Below the pieces are notes generated by a model. The model searched no databases and was not told the DNA's origin. It saw only the letters and a program-made list of their open reading frames with translations. Shown piece after piece: positions 17,039 through 26,610 of a stretch of 64,000 nt of DNA. Source of the DNA: Chlorogloeopsis fritschii (GTDB taxonomy: Bacteria; Cyanobacteriota; Cyanobacteriia; Cyanobacteriales; Nostocaceae); NCBI RefSeq assembly GCF_043099315.1, contig NZ_CP170746.1; one strand, written 5' to 3'. How positions within the stretch are numbered: position 1 is the stretch's first letter; each line of letters opens with the position of its first letter. The position numbers and the translations under genes are program-made.

Positions 17039-17851
17039 ACTTGCTTCCTCCTTAATTATGATTCTTTTGGTTTTTACATTTTTCTGGAAAGTTTCTAAAC
17101 TCAGGTTTTATCCATAGTTAAAGTTAATGAAAATAACAACACAAAAATTTAAATAAACTTGAATACTCTATAGTTATCATTAATAAACTTTAATTTTTCA
17201 TCTAATTATAGTAATTTACTTGCTTTTTGCTTTTGTAAAAATATTGTTGCATTTTACAACAATTAGCTGTTAATTTCTCAGCAAATGCACAATATAAATT
17301 ATATATATTATACAGCAAATCGCATTTTTGCTATTAACGACTGATAGTTACGCCTCAGGCTAACAACAGAACCCTGTTGAAAATATCAAAGTGTCTTGAC
17401 TATGGATGTACTATGATCCAAATGGATTGAGAGTAACAGGCTAGGAACCCACTTTCCACTCTGAGCAAGACTAAGCAGTAGTAGCTGCACTCCTGATTAA
17501 GCAGTTCAACGAAAATGTTGCACAAGCAATTGCTAATCACAACTGCTGGTGTGAGAACCAGGATATCACGCCATCAGCTATCCGGTAAAAGCTACTGAGG
17601 AGGTTAAATAATATAGACTGATTTGCGCTAGAGTATCAAGAGCTTTCGCATTGGCAGTAAACTGGATCTCTATTCAGCAGCACCCATATATTTGGAAAGC
17701 TGATCAAGCCCAAAGGTAGATTCCGCCCCAAAGCTTGGAAATCATAAATTATCTTAGATGCGAGTGAGCTTTATTTGCAGGAGCTATGCAGATCGCGTCT
17801 TTGGTAAAAGTAACAAAAAGAATAGTAGCAACAAAGCAATAGAGACGAAGC
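17039..17851. other. 813-bp divergent spacer between asd and tig
   Basis: The half next to asd (17050-17340) is strongly AT-rich and suits a promoter region. The half next to tig (about 17345-17850) is more balanced in composition and lacks open frames. It could be a long tig leader or hold a small RNA. I recognise no tRNA, 6S RNA, tmRNA or riboswitch in it. Confidence 0.4.
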
Positions 17852-19285
17852 ATGAAAGTTACCCAGGAAAAACTTCCCGCCAGTCAAATAGGTCTGGAAA
17901 TAGAAATTACACCCGAAAAGACTAAGCAAACCTACGAACAGGTAATTCAAAACTTCACTCGTTCTGCCAATATTCCTGGGTTTCGCAAAGGCAAAGTGCC
18001 ACGGCAGATATTGCTGCAGCGTCTAGGGGTAACTCGAATTAAGGCAGCAGCGCTGGAAGAACTAATTCAAGATGGAATTACAGAAGCAGTAAAACAAGAG
18101 GACATTAACGCGATCGGGCAACCGCGATTGCGCTCTTCGTTTGAGGATTTGATTAATAATTATGAACCAGGTAAAGCCCTGACCATTTCGGCTGCTGTCG
18201 ATGTACCACCAGAAGTAAATTTAGCTCAGTACACCGATCTGGAAATCAAAGCCGAAGAAATCAAATACGAGCCAGAGCGAGTAGACAAAGTCCTAGAGAG
18301 CGAACGCCAGCAAATGGCAACATTAATTCCTGTAGAAGGACGCCCAGCACAATTGGGAGATGTTGCCGTAGTTGATTTTAAAGGCGTGCTAGCCAAAGCC
18401 GAAGGTGAGGACGAAGCAGCAGAACCTGAAGCAATTCCCGGCGGCGAAGCCACTGATTTTCAAGTCGAGTTGCAGGAAGATAGATTTATTCCCGGCTTTG
18501 TTGTCGGGATTGTGGGAATGAATCCTGGCGAAACCAAGGAAGTTCATGCCACTTTTCCAGATCCATATGCCAATGAGGATCTGGCTGGAAAACCAGCTAT
18601 TTTCACAGTCACCCTCAAAGAACTCAAGGAAAAAGAACTGCCAGAATTGAATGATGATTTTGCCCAAGAAGTCAGCGAGTTTGAGACTTTGGCAGAGTTA
18701 CGTACTTCCTTAGAAGAGAGATTTCAAAAAGAGGCTGAACAAAAAACAAAAGAAAATCAGCAAGAAGCCCTTGTCAAGGAACTTTTGAAGTATGTAGAAG
18801 TAGATTTGCCAGAAACAATGATTGAGCAGGAAGTCGATCATATGTTGACGCAAACTGCGATTCGGCTGTCGCAGCAAGGGCTGGATATCAAGAAATTGTT
18901 TACTCCTGATGTCATTCCTCAGTTGCGGCAACGTTCTCGCGATGAAGCAGTTGAGCGTTTGAAGCGATCGCTTGCTCTAGAAGAAATTGGCAAACGCGAA
19001 TCCATCCAAGTCAGTGAAGAAGAAGTCGCAGCCAGAATCAAAGAACTTCTGGAACAGTACCCCCAAGAAGATGTGGATCAAGATAGACTGCAAGAAGTCG
19101 TCAAAAACGAACTATTAACAGAAAAAACTATCGACTGGCTCTTAGAACACTCAAAAGTTGAACTTGTACCTGAAGGTTCTTTGAGCGCGACAGAAAAAAC
19201 ACCACCAGAAGCAACCGAAACTCAAGAACAAACAAGCGAAGAAACTTCCCCAGCAGACGAAACAGCTGCAACAGAAGCACAATAG
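17852..19285 (+). CDS. tig: Trigger factor
   Basis: A ribosome-associated chaperone and prolyl isomerase. Of 477 residues, the N-terminal domain carries the ribosome-docking signature GFRKGKVPRQIL at about 43-54. A FKBP-type isomerase domain spans roughly 155-245 (RPAQLGDVAVVDFKG, with TFPDPYANEDLAGK), and the long helical C-terminal domain holds nascent chains. The last 40 residues are an acidic Thr/Glu/Ala tail, as in other cyanobacteria. It is first in a tig-clpP-clpX group on the plus strand, linking folding at the ribosome to ClpXP proteolysis. Confidence 0.97.
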   Translation: MKVTQEKLPASQIGLEIEITPEKTKQTYEQVIQNFTRSANIPGFRKGKVPRQILLQRLGVTRIKAAALEELIQDGITEAVKQEDINAIGQPRLRSSFEDLINNYEPGKALTISAAVDVPPEVNLAQYTDLEIKAEEIKYEPERVDKVLESERQQMATLIPVEGRPAQLGDVAVVDFKGVLAKAEGEDEAAEPEAIPGGEATDFQVELQEDRFIPGFVVGIVGMNPGETKEVHATFPDPYANEDLAGKPAIFTVTLKELKEKELPELNDDFAQEVSEFETLAELRTSLEERFQKEAEQKTKENQQEALVKELLKYVEVDLPETMIEQEVDHMLTQTAIRLSQQGLDIKKLFTPDVIPQLRQRSRDEAVERLKRSLALEEIGKRESIQVSEEEVAARIKELLEQYPQEDVDQDRLQEVVKNELLTEKTIDWLLEHSKVELVPEGSLSATEKTPPEATETQEQTSEETSPADETAATEAQ

Positions 19286-19508
19286 CTTGCCAAAGGTAGC
19301 ATTTCTCGTTCCAAGGCGGAACATTTAAGGAAACTTAAATAAATTGCCTCGCACTTTACCGCCTTGGCTTGATACTGTGTTTACACGAGAAGAATTTATA
19401 TGAGGCATAATGGTTTTAACACATACCTAACAACACAAAACTAATCGCTATCATAGTCAGCGTAGGCTGTCTAAACCGCTGTTATTCTTTGGTTAGCAAA
19501 TATTCTCT

Positions 19509-20204
19509 ATGCTTGTATCGCAGTCGGGAAATTATCCAATCAGCAGTTTAAATAAATTTGAAATGCGCTCCCAAAGCCTTCCTAGCAACATTGTCCCCAT
19601 GGTTGTAGAGCAATCTGGCATGGGAGAACGAGCTTTTGATATCTACTCCCGCCTGCTGCGAGAGCGGATTATTTTTTTGGGAACGCCAATTGACGACAAT
19701 GTTGCCAATTCAATAGTTGCCCAATTGTTGTTTCTAGACGCCGAAGATCCAGAAAAAGACATTCAACTGTACATAAATTCTCCTGGCGGCTCTGTCACAG
19801 CAGGCATGGCAATTTATGATACCATCCAACAAATCCGTCCTGATGTAGTCACAATCTGTTTTGGTTTAGCCGCGAGTATGGGGGCATTTTTGTTGTGTGC
19901 AGGCACTGCTGGCAAACGAATGTCTTTACCAGATTCTCGGATTATGATTCACCAACCCTTAGGTGGTGCTCAAGGACAAGCCGTTGATATCGAGATACAA
20001 GCCAAAGAAATTCTTTATCATAAATCTAAGTTGAATCAGTTACTTGCCCAGCACACTGGTCAACCATTAGAAAGAATCGAAGCTGATACTGAACGGGACT
20101 TTTTTATGTCGGCTGAAGAAGCCAAAAATTATGGATTGATCGATCAGGTCATCTATAGACAAAATCTTCCCACAGCAGGGGAAAACGTCACCATTGTGAA
20201 ATAA
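19509..20204 (+). CDS. clpP: ATP-dependent Clp protease proteolytic subunit
   Basis: A serine peptidase that forms the tetradecameric barrel fed by ClpX or ClpC. Of 231 residues, the catalytic Ser is in LAASMGAFLL, the His in MIHQPLGG, and the Asp about 50 residues later in ERIEADTERDFF. The first 25-30 residues vary and include two further Met codons (MRSQS, MVVEQ), so processing or another start is possible. The 223-bp gap after tig has an inverted pair, ccaaggcgg (19311-19319) and ccgccttgg (19359-19367). clpX begins 9 bp downstream, so the two are co-transcribed. Confidence 0.96.
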   Translation: MLVSQSGNYPISSLNKFEMRSQSLPSNIVPMVVEQSGMGERAFDIYSRLLRERIIFLGTPIDDNVANSIVAQLLFLDAEDPEKDIQLYINSPGGSVTAGMAIYDTIQQIRPDVVTICFGLAASMGAFLLCAGTAGKRMSLPDSRIMIHQPLGGAQGQAVDIEIQAKEILYHKSKLNQLLAQHTGQPLERIEADTERDFFMSAEEAKNYGLIDQVIYRQNLPTAGENVTIVK

Positions 20205-20213
20205 GAGGCTGGT

Positions 20214-21554
20214 ATGTCTAAATACGACTCCCATTTGAAATGTTCGTTTTGTGGCAAGTCTCAAGAGCAGGTGCGTAAACTCATCGCTGGCCCGGGAGTC
20301 TACATCTGTGATGAGTGCGTTGACTTGTGCAATGAAATCCTAGATGAGGAATTACTCGACACGAATAGTGCTGCGTCACAACCAGCACCTCGGTCAGAAC
20401 CTCCTCAGAAACGCCGCACCCGCTCTGCCAGTCTCTCGTTAAATCAAATCCCCAAACCGCGAGAGATTAAGAAGTATTTGGACGAACACGTCATTGGTCA
20501 AGACGAAGCCAAAAAAGTTTTGTCAGTAGCTGTTTACAATCACTACAAACGATTGTCACTGGTTCAGTCCAAAAACAATGGCAAGGGATCAACAGATGAT
20601 GCTGTCGAGCTGCAAAAGTCAAATATTCTGCTGATTGGCCCTACAGGCTGTGGCAAAACTCTTTTGGCACAAACTTTGGCAAAAATCCTTGATGTACCCT
20701 TTGCAGTTGCCGATGCTACAACCCTAACTGAAGCGGGATATGTGGGCGAAGATGTAGAAAATATCTTACTGCGACTTTTGCAAGTAGCGGACTTAGATGT
20801 CGAAGAGGCGCAGCGGGGAATTATCTACATTGACGAAATTGACAAAATTGCCCGTAAGAGCGAAAATCCCTCGATTACACGAGATGTATCTGGCGAAGGC
20901 GTTCAGCAAGCATTGCTGAAAATGTTAGAGGGAACAATTGCTAACGTGCCACCCCAAGGCGGGCGCAAGCATCCCTATCAAGACTGCATTCAAATTGATA
21001 CCAGTAATATCTTGTTCATTTGCGGTGGTGCTTTTGTCGGCTTGGAGAAAGTAGTAGAGCAGAGAACGGGTAAAAAGTCAATCGGTTTTGTCCAACCAGG
21101 AGAAGGGCAGACGAAAGAAAAGCGGGCAGCAGACACTCTCCGCTATCTTGAACCAGACGACCTGGTTAAGTTTGGTATGATACCAGAATTTATTGGTAGA
21201 GTACCAATGGTGGCGGTGGTAGACCCGCTAGATGAAGAAGCGCTAATGGCGATATTAACCCAGCCGCGCAGTGCCCTAGTCAAGCAGTATCAAAAACTGC
21301 TGAAGATGGACAACGTGCAGCTAGAGTTTAAACAAGAAGCTTTGCGAGCGATCGCTCAAGAAGCTTATCGCCGGAAAACTGGTGCAAGAGCGCTACGGGG
21401 TATTGTCGAAGAACTGATGCTGGATGTGATGTACGAGTTACCATCTCGTAAAGATGTGACTCGCTGTACAGTGACAAAGGAAATGGTGGAGAAACGTTCC
21501 ACTGCCGAGCTAATTATGCATCCATCTACAATGCCTAAACCAGAATCAGCGTAA
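20214..21554 (+). CDS. clpX: Clp protease ATP-binding subunit ClpX
   Basis: A AAA+ unfoldase that delivers substrates to ClpP. Of 446 residues, the N-terminal C4 zinc finger is CSFCGKS...CDECVDLC, at about residues 11-36. The Walker A motif is GPTGCGKT, Walker B is IIYIDEIDKI, the pore loop is GYVGEDVE, and sensor 2 falls in RKTGARALRGIVE. Start ATG 20214, 9 bp after the clpP stop. A hairpin follows 20 bp after the stop. Confidence 0.97.
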   Translation: MSKYDSHLKCSFCGKSQEQVRKLIAGPGVYICDECVDLCNEILDEELLDTNSAASQPAPRSEPPQKRRTRSASLSLNQIPKPREIKKYLDEHVIGQDEAKKVLSVAVYNHYKRLSLVQSKNNGKGSTDDAVELQKSNILLIGPTGCGKTLLAQTLAKILDVPFAVADATTLTEAGYVGEDVENILLRLLQVADLDVEEAQRGIIYIDEIDKIARKSENPSITRDVSGEGVQQALLKMLEGTIANVPPQGGRKHPYQDCIQIDTSNILFICGGAFVGLEKVVEQRTGKKSIGFVQPGEGQTKEKRAADTLRYLEPDDLVKFGMIPEFIGRVPMVAVVDPLDEEALMAILTQPRSALVKQYQKLLKMDNVQLEFKQEALRAIAQEAYRRKTGARALRGIVEELMLDVMYELPSRKDVTRCTVTKEMVEKRSTAELIMHPSTMPKPESA

Positions 21555-21574
21555 AAGGACAAAGGATGTAGATG

Positions 21575-21598
21575 CCCTACGGGCGGCTTCCCGTAGGG
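21575..21598. repeat. GC-rich hairpin after clpX
   Basis: A perfect 9-bp stem, ccctacggg / cccgtaggg, with loop cggctt, 20 bp after the clpX stop. Only a weak T-run follows later (about 21614), so termination is possible but not clear. The sequence resembles common dispersed hairpins of cyanobacteria. Confidence 0.6.
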
Positions 21599-21658
21599 TA
21601 GGATAAAAGATAAAATTTTCATAACTTCATCCTTCACATTTTACACTTCAGTATTGAG

Positions 21659-22582
21659 ATGCCATACATTAATGTTCGTGGCGTTGAACATTACTATGAG
21701 TGGATGCGAAAACCATCTATTTCTCAGCAAAAGCCAGTGATGGTTTTCATTCACGGTTGGGCTGGTTCGGCTCGCTACTGGCGAAGTACCGCCGCAGCTT
21801 TATCAGAACAATTTGATTGTTTGCTTTACGATCTGCGGGGATTTGGACGTTCTCGTGGTAAGCCTGCTGCCGTAGCTCAAGCAAGTGAAGCAGTGATTGA
21901 ATCGCATTCGCCGCAGCAAGAATCAGAAGCAGCAAGAGAGTTAACCTATGAATTAGAGGAATACGCGCACGATTTGGCAGCGTTGTTAGACGAGTTAAAG
22001 ATTCAACGTGCGTACATCCATGCTCATTCGATGGGTGCTTCTGTGGGTACTTTATTTATTAACCGCTATAGCGATCGCGTGGAAAAAGCAATTTTAACGT
22101 GTAGCGGGATTTTTGAGTACGATGAAAAAGCGTTCGCAGCCTTTTATAAATTTGGCGGCTACGTCGTGAAATTTCGCCCTAAATGGTTAGAAAAGATACC
22201 ATTTGTAGACCGAATGTTTATGGCGCGATTTTTGCATAGCTCCATACCTGCCCAAGAGCGTCGCGCTTTTTTACAAGATTTTCTGATTGCGGATTATGAT
22301 GCTGCTTTAGGTACAATTTTTACTTCTGTTAGCAAAGCAGCGGCGGAGTTGATGCCGCAAGAATTTGCTTGGATCGCACAACCAACATTAATAATATCAG
22401 GGGAGTACGACAAAATTATTCCCGCCGAGATGGGACGTCAAGCAGCAGCATTAAACGACAAAGTTGAGTTTGTGGTGATTCCCAATACGGCTCATTTTCC
22501 AATGCTAGAAGATGCTTCTACTTATCTGCGGCGAGTAAGAGAGTTTTTACAAATTGATACACCAGAAGCGCAAGTAGTATAG
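21659..22582 (+). CDS. Alpha/beta-fold hydrolase
   Basis: A 307-residue cytoplasmic hydrolase. The oxyanion-hole HGWAGSARYW is near residue 32, the nucleophile elbow is HAHSMGASVG, the acid is probably the Asp in SGEYDKIIP, and the catalytic His is in NTAHFPMLED. An unusual Glu/Ala/Gln-rich insertion at about residues 70-97 lies before the nucleophile. The substrate is not predictable. It follows clpX on the same strand with about 100 bp and a hairpin between, so it is probably a separate unit. Confidence 0.88.
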   Translation: MPYINVRGVEHYYEWMRKPSISQQKPVMVFIHGWAGSARYWRSTAAALSEQFDCLLYDLRGFGRSRGKPAAVAQASEAVIESHSPQQESEAARELTYELEEYAHDLAALLDELKIQRAYIHAHSMGASVGTLFINRYSDRVEKAILTCSGIFEYDEKAFAAFYKFGGYVVKFRPKWLEKIPFVDRMFMARFLHSSIPAQERRAFLQDFLIADYDAALGTIFTSVSKAAAELMPQEFAWIAQPTLIISGEYDKIIPAEMGRQAAALNDKVEFVVIPNTAHFPMLEDASTYLRRVREFLQIDTPEAQVV

Positions 22583-22622
22583 AAGCACGAGCTTTCAGCT
22601 TTTCCTGACTTTTCACAAGATT

Positions 22623-23402
22623 TCATGCTGGCTCGGCAAGGTGGACGCTGGTACGATAAACCATGTCAACCAAACCACGCTCATCACAACAGCGCTCATA
22701 TAATTCTTGCAAACCAGAAATAAGTTGTTCGTAAGCTAAACCTTGACGGGGAACGTAGGAAGCACTGATCGCACGCCCGATCAGTCCAGTTAAATTTAAC
22801 TGTTGTTTATAGACAAAGGTATATTCACGAATATTAACAAAGTGTTTAGTTGCAAATAGTGGTTCTACTGTCTGCATCCGCGACTCTGCTGGGTGGTGAT
22901 TCGATGCTGCACGTACCAAGCGACTATATTCGACAGTCAAAGTATCTTCCTTATCGCGGTTATTCCACACCACTGCTAGCCGTCCCGATCGCTTGAGAAT
23001 GCGACGGAACTCAGATAAGCTAGGCTGGGGATTAAACCAGTGGAAAGCTTGAAAACAAGTTACTAAATCCACAGAAGCATCGCTTAGGTTGGTAAATTCT
23101 GCTGTTCCATCTCGAAATTCAACTAAAGGATGAGGTTCAGCCGCTTCTCTCATGGCTGCGTTTGGTTCAATAGCAATGACTCTCACGCCGCGATCGCCTA
23201 ACAACCGCGAAGAAATACCTGTACCCGCACCAATATCTGCGGCTACTAGTTGGGAGGGGTGCGCTAACCCTTCCAGGATTTTATCAATGGCTGCAACTGG
23301 GTAACTTGGGCGGTATTTGACGTAATCCTCGACTCTGTCGGAGAAGCGATTTAGGGGGTTGAGTGTGTGCAGCGGTGTGGATTCGGGGTGATTTTGGTTC
23401 AT
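22623..23402 (-). CDS. Class I SAM-dependent methyltransferase
   Basis: A 259-residue protein with the SAM-binding motif AADIGAGTGISSRLL (about residues 50-64), an acidic residue in AIEPN, and motif IV/post-I blocks DLVTCFQAFHWFNP and LAVVWNNRDKED. This is the UbiE/type-11 methyltransferase class; the substrate is not evident. I start at ATG 23402 (MNQNHPES). An upstream ATG at 23429 is open, but its codons overlap a sequence that looks like a common cyanobacterial repeat (ctctgcgcctctatggttca). It converges with the hydrolase gene. Confidence 0.82.
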   Translation of the reverse strand: MNQNHPESTPLHTLNPLNRFSDRVEDYVKYRPSYPVAAIDKILEGLAHPSQLVAADIGAGTGISSRLLGDRGVRVIAIEPNAAMREAAEPHPLVEFRDGTAEFTNLSDASVDLVTCFQAFHWFNPQPSLSEFRRILKRSGRLAVVWNNRDKEDTLTVEYSRLVRAASNHHPAESRMQTVEPLFATKHFVNIREYTFVYKQQLNLTGLIGRAISASYVPRQGLAYEQLISGLQELYERCCDERGLVDMVYRTSVHLAEPA

Positions 23403-23655
23403 CAGTTGTAGGTTAAAAAATTGAACCATAGAGGCGCAGAGAACATAGAGAGAGAAAGTTGGGAGGGGTGCGATCGCGCTATTTTTTTACACTCTACAAC
23501 TTTCATCATATTTTTTGTAGGATGGGCGATCGCTTTTAAAACTACTGTGCAAGTTCTGGGATTATCAGAACTAATGTTCTACTATTGCAGGAAGGATTCC
23601 ACTACATCACCCCTTTTTTTACTAACAGCACTTTTCCTACCAGCTACATCAAATC

Positions 23656-23886
23656 ATGGAAAGAATAGTTAACCTACACATCGAAAAATTACCAGAAGGT
23701 GTTTACTTAGCAACATCTAATGATATTCAAGGTTTAGTTGCCCAAGGACAGACAGTTACTGAAACTTTAGAAATTGCCCGTGATGTAGCACGTAAGTTGC
23801 TAGAAGCACAATCTCAGAATCAAGAACTAGATGATTTGCAACCAATAGCCGATCAGTTTAACTATCCTTTGATTGTGGGTCAGTAG
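23656..23886 (+). CDS. hicB: HicB-like antitoxin
   Basis: A 76-residue protein with the partial RNase-H-like HicB fold: a beta-strand start (NLHIEKLPEGVYLATSND), the turn GLVAQGQTVTET, then a helix EIARDVARKLLEA. The usual C-terminal DNA-binding domain is absent or minimal, as in short HicB proteins. It is followed 7 bp later by the HicA-like toxin, so the antitoxin comes first, the reverse of the E. coli order. It should bind and inhibit HicA. Confidence 0.82.
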   Translation: MERIVNLHIEKLPEGVYLATSNDIQGLVAQGQTVTETLEIARDVARKLLEAQSQNQELDDLQPIADQFNYPLIVGQ

Positions 23887-23893
23887 TCAATTT

Positions 23894-24121
23894 ATGGGTA
23901 GATTGGCTGGGTTTAGCTACAAAGAGATTATTAAAATTTTGAAATCTTTCGGTTTTGTTTTTCACCGTCAAGCAGCAGGAAGACACGAAATCTGGTTTAA
24001 TCCAGACACAAATCGTTATACAACTATTCCTAACCATTCTGGTGATATGCCAGAAGGAACTTTACGTGCAATTCTAAGGCAAGCTGGTATTAGTCCAGAT
24101 GAATTTCTTGAGCGTTCTTAA
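23894..24121 (+). CDS. hicA: HicA-like mRNA interferase toxin
   Basis: A 75-residue dsRNA-binding-fold toxin of the HicA/YcfA family. The motif GRHEIWFNP carries the catalytic His (residue 31), and the C-terminal SGDMPEGTLRAILRQAGIS is the family's helix. I start at ATG 23894; a TTG at 23873 overlapping hicB is open but less likely. HicA cleaves mRNA independently of ribosomes. The frame is intact and the pair looks functional. Confidence 0.87.
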   Translation: MGRLAGFSYKEIIKILKSFGFVFHRQAAGRHEIWFNPDTNRYTTIPNHSGDMPEGTLRAILRQAGISPDEFLERS

Positions 24122-24161
24122 GTATTTAAGTTCTGAGATATGCACTACTCAGATCTAAGTT

Positions 24162-24377
24162 TTAACTCTTCAACTGCTCTAAATAAGCTACTAAATCCGC
24201 AACCTCAGAAAAATCTAATAACGCTTCTCCTAAATCTTCTAACTGTTCAGCAGATAAATCCCGCACCTGCTCAATTAATGAAGAATCAAGTTCTCCAAAA
24301 CGCCGATTTAGCAGACGACTAACTAATTTAAACGCTTCCTTTTGGGCTATATCTTGATAAATTACTGACTCTCGCAT
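24162..24377 (-). pseudogene. Fragment of a DUF4351 (Rpn-type nuclease) protein
   Basis: The 71-residue frame MRESVIYQDIAQ...RLLNRRFGELDSS...LSAEQLEDLGEALLDF is the C-terminal DUF4351 region normally found after a PD-(D/E)XK Rpn/transposase-like nuclease domain. Reading upstream in the same frame continues with family-like sequence (FEKDVICQFLREDI) before a stop near 24440, and no nuclease domain remains before groEL. It is therefore most likely a truncated remnant, although GGGAGG 6 bp before the ATG would allow translation of the short piece. Confidence 0.7.
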
Positions 24378-24472
24378 AATATCCTCCCGTAAAAATTGAC
24401 AAATTACATCTTTTTCAAAGTAAACGGAGGTATTCTACCCTTATGATAAAACCGAGTCATTACCATTTTTTG

Positions 24473-24513
24473 AAAAAAACAGCCACCTCCCCAAAGAGAA
24501 GTAGCTGTTTTTT
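24473..24513 (-). terminator. Rho-independent terminator of groESL
   Basis: On the minus strand a stem built from aaacagctacttc and gaggtggctgttt (two G-U type differences) with a short loop is followed by a run of seven T. It lies about 40 bp after the groEL stop. Confidence 0.85.
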
Positions 24514-24520
24514 ATATTCA

Positions 24521-24539
24521 GACGGGCAAGATGCCCGTC
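24521..24539. repeat. Small hairpin between groEL and its terminator
   Basis: gacgggca / tgcccgtc, an 8-bp perfect stem with a 3-base loop, directly upstream of the terminator on the groEL strand. It may stabilise the 3' end or be a dispersed hairpin. Confidence 0.65.
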
Positions 24540-24553
24540 TCACAAGAGAAATC

Positions 24554-26194
24554 TTAGTAATCGAAGTCGCCGCCGCCCATACCAGCACCAGCACCAGCAG
24601 GAGCACCATCTTTAGGCTCAGGCTTGTCAACAACGATACACTCAGTTGTCAACACCATACCAGCGATGGAAGCTGCGTTTTGCAGAGCAGAACGAGTCAC
24701 TTTCGCAGGATCGACGATACCAGCAGCAAACAAGTCAACAAACTCGTTCTTAGCAGCGTCGTAACCAACGTTGAACTCCTTCTCTTTGACGCGCTCGGCG
24801 ATCACAGCACCATTTTGACCGGCGTTTTCAGCAATGCGCTTGAGGGGAGCAGACAGAGCGCGAGCGACGATTAACGCACCAGTCAATTCTTCGCCCTTGA
24901 GGTTGCTGTTTGCCCACTCTTCCAGTTGAGGAGCGAGGTGAGCGAGAGTTGTACCACCACCAGGAACGATGCCTTCTTCTACCGCAGCTTTGGTAGCGTT
25001 AATGGCGTCTTCTAGGCGCAGCTTCTTATCTTTCATTTCGGTTTCAGTAGCAGCACCAACCTTGACGACAGCTACACCACCAGCTAATTTAGCCAGACGC
25101 TCTTGCAGTTTCTCTTTGTCGTAGGAAGATTCTGTTTCTTCCATTTGACGGCGAATTTGCTCGACGCGAGCCTTCACAGCTTGATCGTTACCTTCCGCAA
25201 CAATGGTGGTGTTGTCTTTGGTAATAGTGATGCGGCGAGCTTTACCCAAAGAATCTAGCTTGGCGTTTTCTAGCTTCAGTCCAGCATCTTCGGTGATGAC
25301 TTGACCGCCAGTAAGAATAGCGATGTCTTCGAGCATTGCTTTGCGGCGATCGCCAAAACCAGGAGCCTTCACCGCAGCAACGTTGAGGACGCCACGCAAG
25401 CGGTTGACTACCAAAGTTGCCAAAGCTTCTTTCTCAATATCTTCGGCGATAATTACCAAAGGACGACCAGCGCGAGCTACTTGCTCCAGCACGGGTACGA
25501 GGTCTTGTACCAGGGCAATTTTCTTATCGGTTAGCAGTATGAAAGGCTCATCGAAAATAGCTTCCATCCGCTCTGCGTCGGTGGCGAAGTAGGGAGAGAT
25601 ATAGCCTTTGTCAAAGCGCATCCCTTCGGTGATTTCCAATTCGGTGGTCATGGATTTCCCTTCTTCCAGGGAAATTACACCTTCTTTGCCCACCTTGTCC
25701 ATTGCTTCGGCAATCATTTGCCCGACTTCTTCGTCGTTACCAGCAGAGATGGCACCTACTTGAGCAATAGCTTTGGAATCTTCAACGGGACGGGCGTGTT
25801 CTTTAATTCTTTCTACGAGGAAATTAGTAGCTTTATCAATACCACGCTTGAGCAGAATCGCGTTTGCACCAGCTGCAACGTTACGCAAGCCTTCCTTAAC
25901 CACTGCGTGCGCCAAAACAGTAGCGGTGGTAGTACCATCACCAGCAGCATCGTTTGTCTTGGAAGCAGCTTGACGAATCAAAGAAACGCCAGTGTTTTCA
26001 ACGTGGTCTTCTAATTCAATTTCTTTAGCAATGGTTACACCATCGTTAACGATTTGTGGTGCACCAAACTTCTTTTCTAGTACTACGTTACGACCTTTGG
26101 GACCGAGGGTAACAGCTACAGCCTCAGCTAGGATATCCATGCCTCTTTCCAAGGCGCGACGGGCATTTTCGTTGTAAATAATGCGCTTTGCCAT
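24554..26194 (-). CDS. groEL: Chaperonin GroEL (GroEL1 type, in operon with groES)
   Basis: A 60-kDa chaperonin subunit of 546 residues. The ATP-binding AAGDGTTTATVLA is at about 84-96, LGPKGRNVVLEKKFG is near the N-terminus and GIVPGGGTTLAH near 405. The tail GAGAGMGGGDFDY lacks long GGM repeats, as in the cyanobacterial groES-linked GroEL1. It folds proteins in the cytosol together with GroES, encoded 87 bp upstream. Its expression is controlled from the groES promoter, which has a CIRCE and a K-box. The groES-groEL gap holds tandem repeats (about 26224-26288). Confidence 0.98.
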   Translation of the reverse strand: MAKRIIYNENARRALERGMDILAEAVAVTLGPKGRNVVLEKKFGAPQIVNDGVTIAKEIELEDHVENTGVSLIRQAASKTNDAAGDGTTTATVLAHAVVKEGLRNVAAGANAILLKRGIDKATNFLVERIKEHARPVEDSKAIAQVGAISAGNDEEVGQMIAEAMDKVGKEGVISLEEGKSMTTELEITEGMRFDKGYISPYFATDAERMEAIFDEPFILLTDKKIALVQDLVPVLEQVARAGRPLVIIAEDIEKEALATLVVNRLRGVLNVAAVKAPGFGDRRKAMLEDIAILTGGQVITEDAGLKLENAKLDSLGKARRITITKDNTTIVAEGNDQAVKARVEQIRRQMEETESSYDKEKLQERLAKLAGGVAVVKVGAATETEMKDKKLRLEDAINATKAAVEEGIVPGGGTTLAHLAPQLEEWANSNLKGEELTGALIVARALSAPLKRIAENAGQNGAVIAERVKEKEFNVGYDAAKNEFVDLFAAGIVDPAKVTRSALQNAASIAGMVLTTECIVVDKPEPKDGAPAGAGAGMGGGDFDY

Positions 26195-26281
26195 AATTCT
26201 CGACAGTCTCGCTATTTGGTAACTGTTAATATTTAGTTGCTAATTGCCTGCTTCGTGCCATTAGCTATTAGCCATCAGCTA

Positions 26282-26593
26282 TTAGCTAACGATCGCCAAA
26301 ATGTCTTTTTCTGAAAGTAGTACATATTCGTCGGTACCCAGCTTGATATCGGTACCAGCGTACTTGGAGTAAAGAACTTTATCTCCTACCTTTACATCCA
26401 TTGGCTGACGACCACCATCGTCTTTAACTTTGCCATCACCAACTGCAACTACTTCGCCTACTTGAGGCTTCTCTTTTGCAGTATCGGGCAAATACAGACC
26501 ACCTGCGGTTTTTTCTTCAGAGGCGCTCACTTTCACAAAAACGCGATCGCCTAGAGGTTTAACGGTAGAAACGCTTAGAGATACAGCTGCCAT
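26282..26593 (-). CDS. groES: Co-chaperonin GroES
   Basis: Heptameric lid of GroEL, 103 residues. The start is ATG 26593 (MAAVSLSVSTVKPLGDR); the open frame extends to 26623, but that would place the start inside the CIRCE operator. The mobile loop region EEKTAGGLYLPDTAKEKP and the C-terminal LLSEKDILAIV are conserved. It is the first gene of groESL. Confidence 0.98.
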   Translation of the reverse strand: MAAVSLSVSTVKPLGDRVFVKVSASEEKTAGGLYLPDTAKEKPQVGEVVAVGDGKVKDDGGRQPMDVKVGDKVLYSKYAGTDIKLGTDEYVLLSEKDILAIVS

Positions 26594-26610
26594 ACAAATT
26601 TCGTGCCTTG

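Noticed and set aside
23421..23672. 83-codon plus-strand frame before hicB
   Set aside because: Overlaps a common repeat and the methyltransferase start; the sequence is not protein-like and has no good start.
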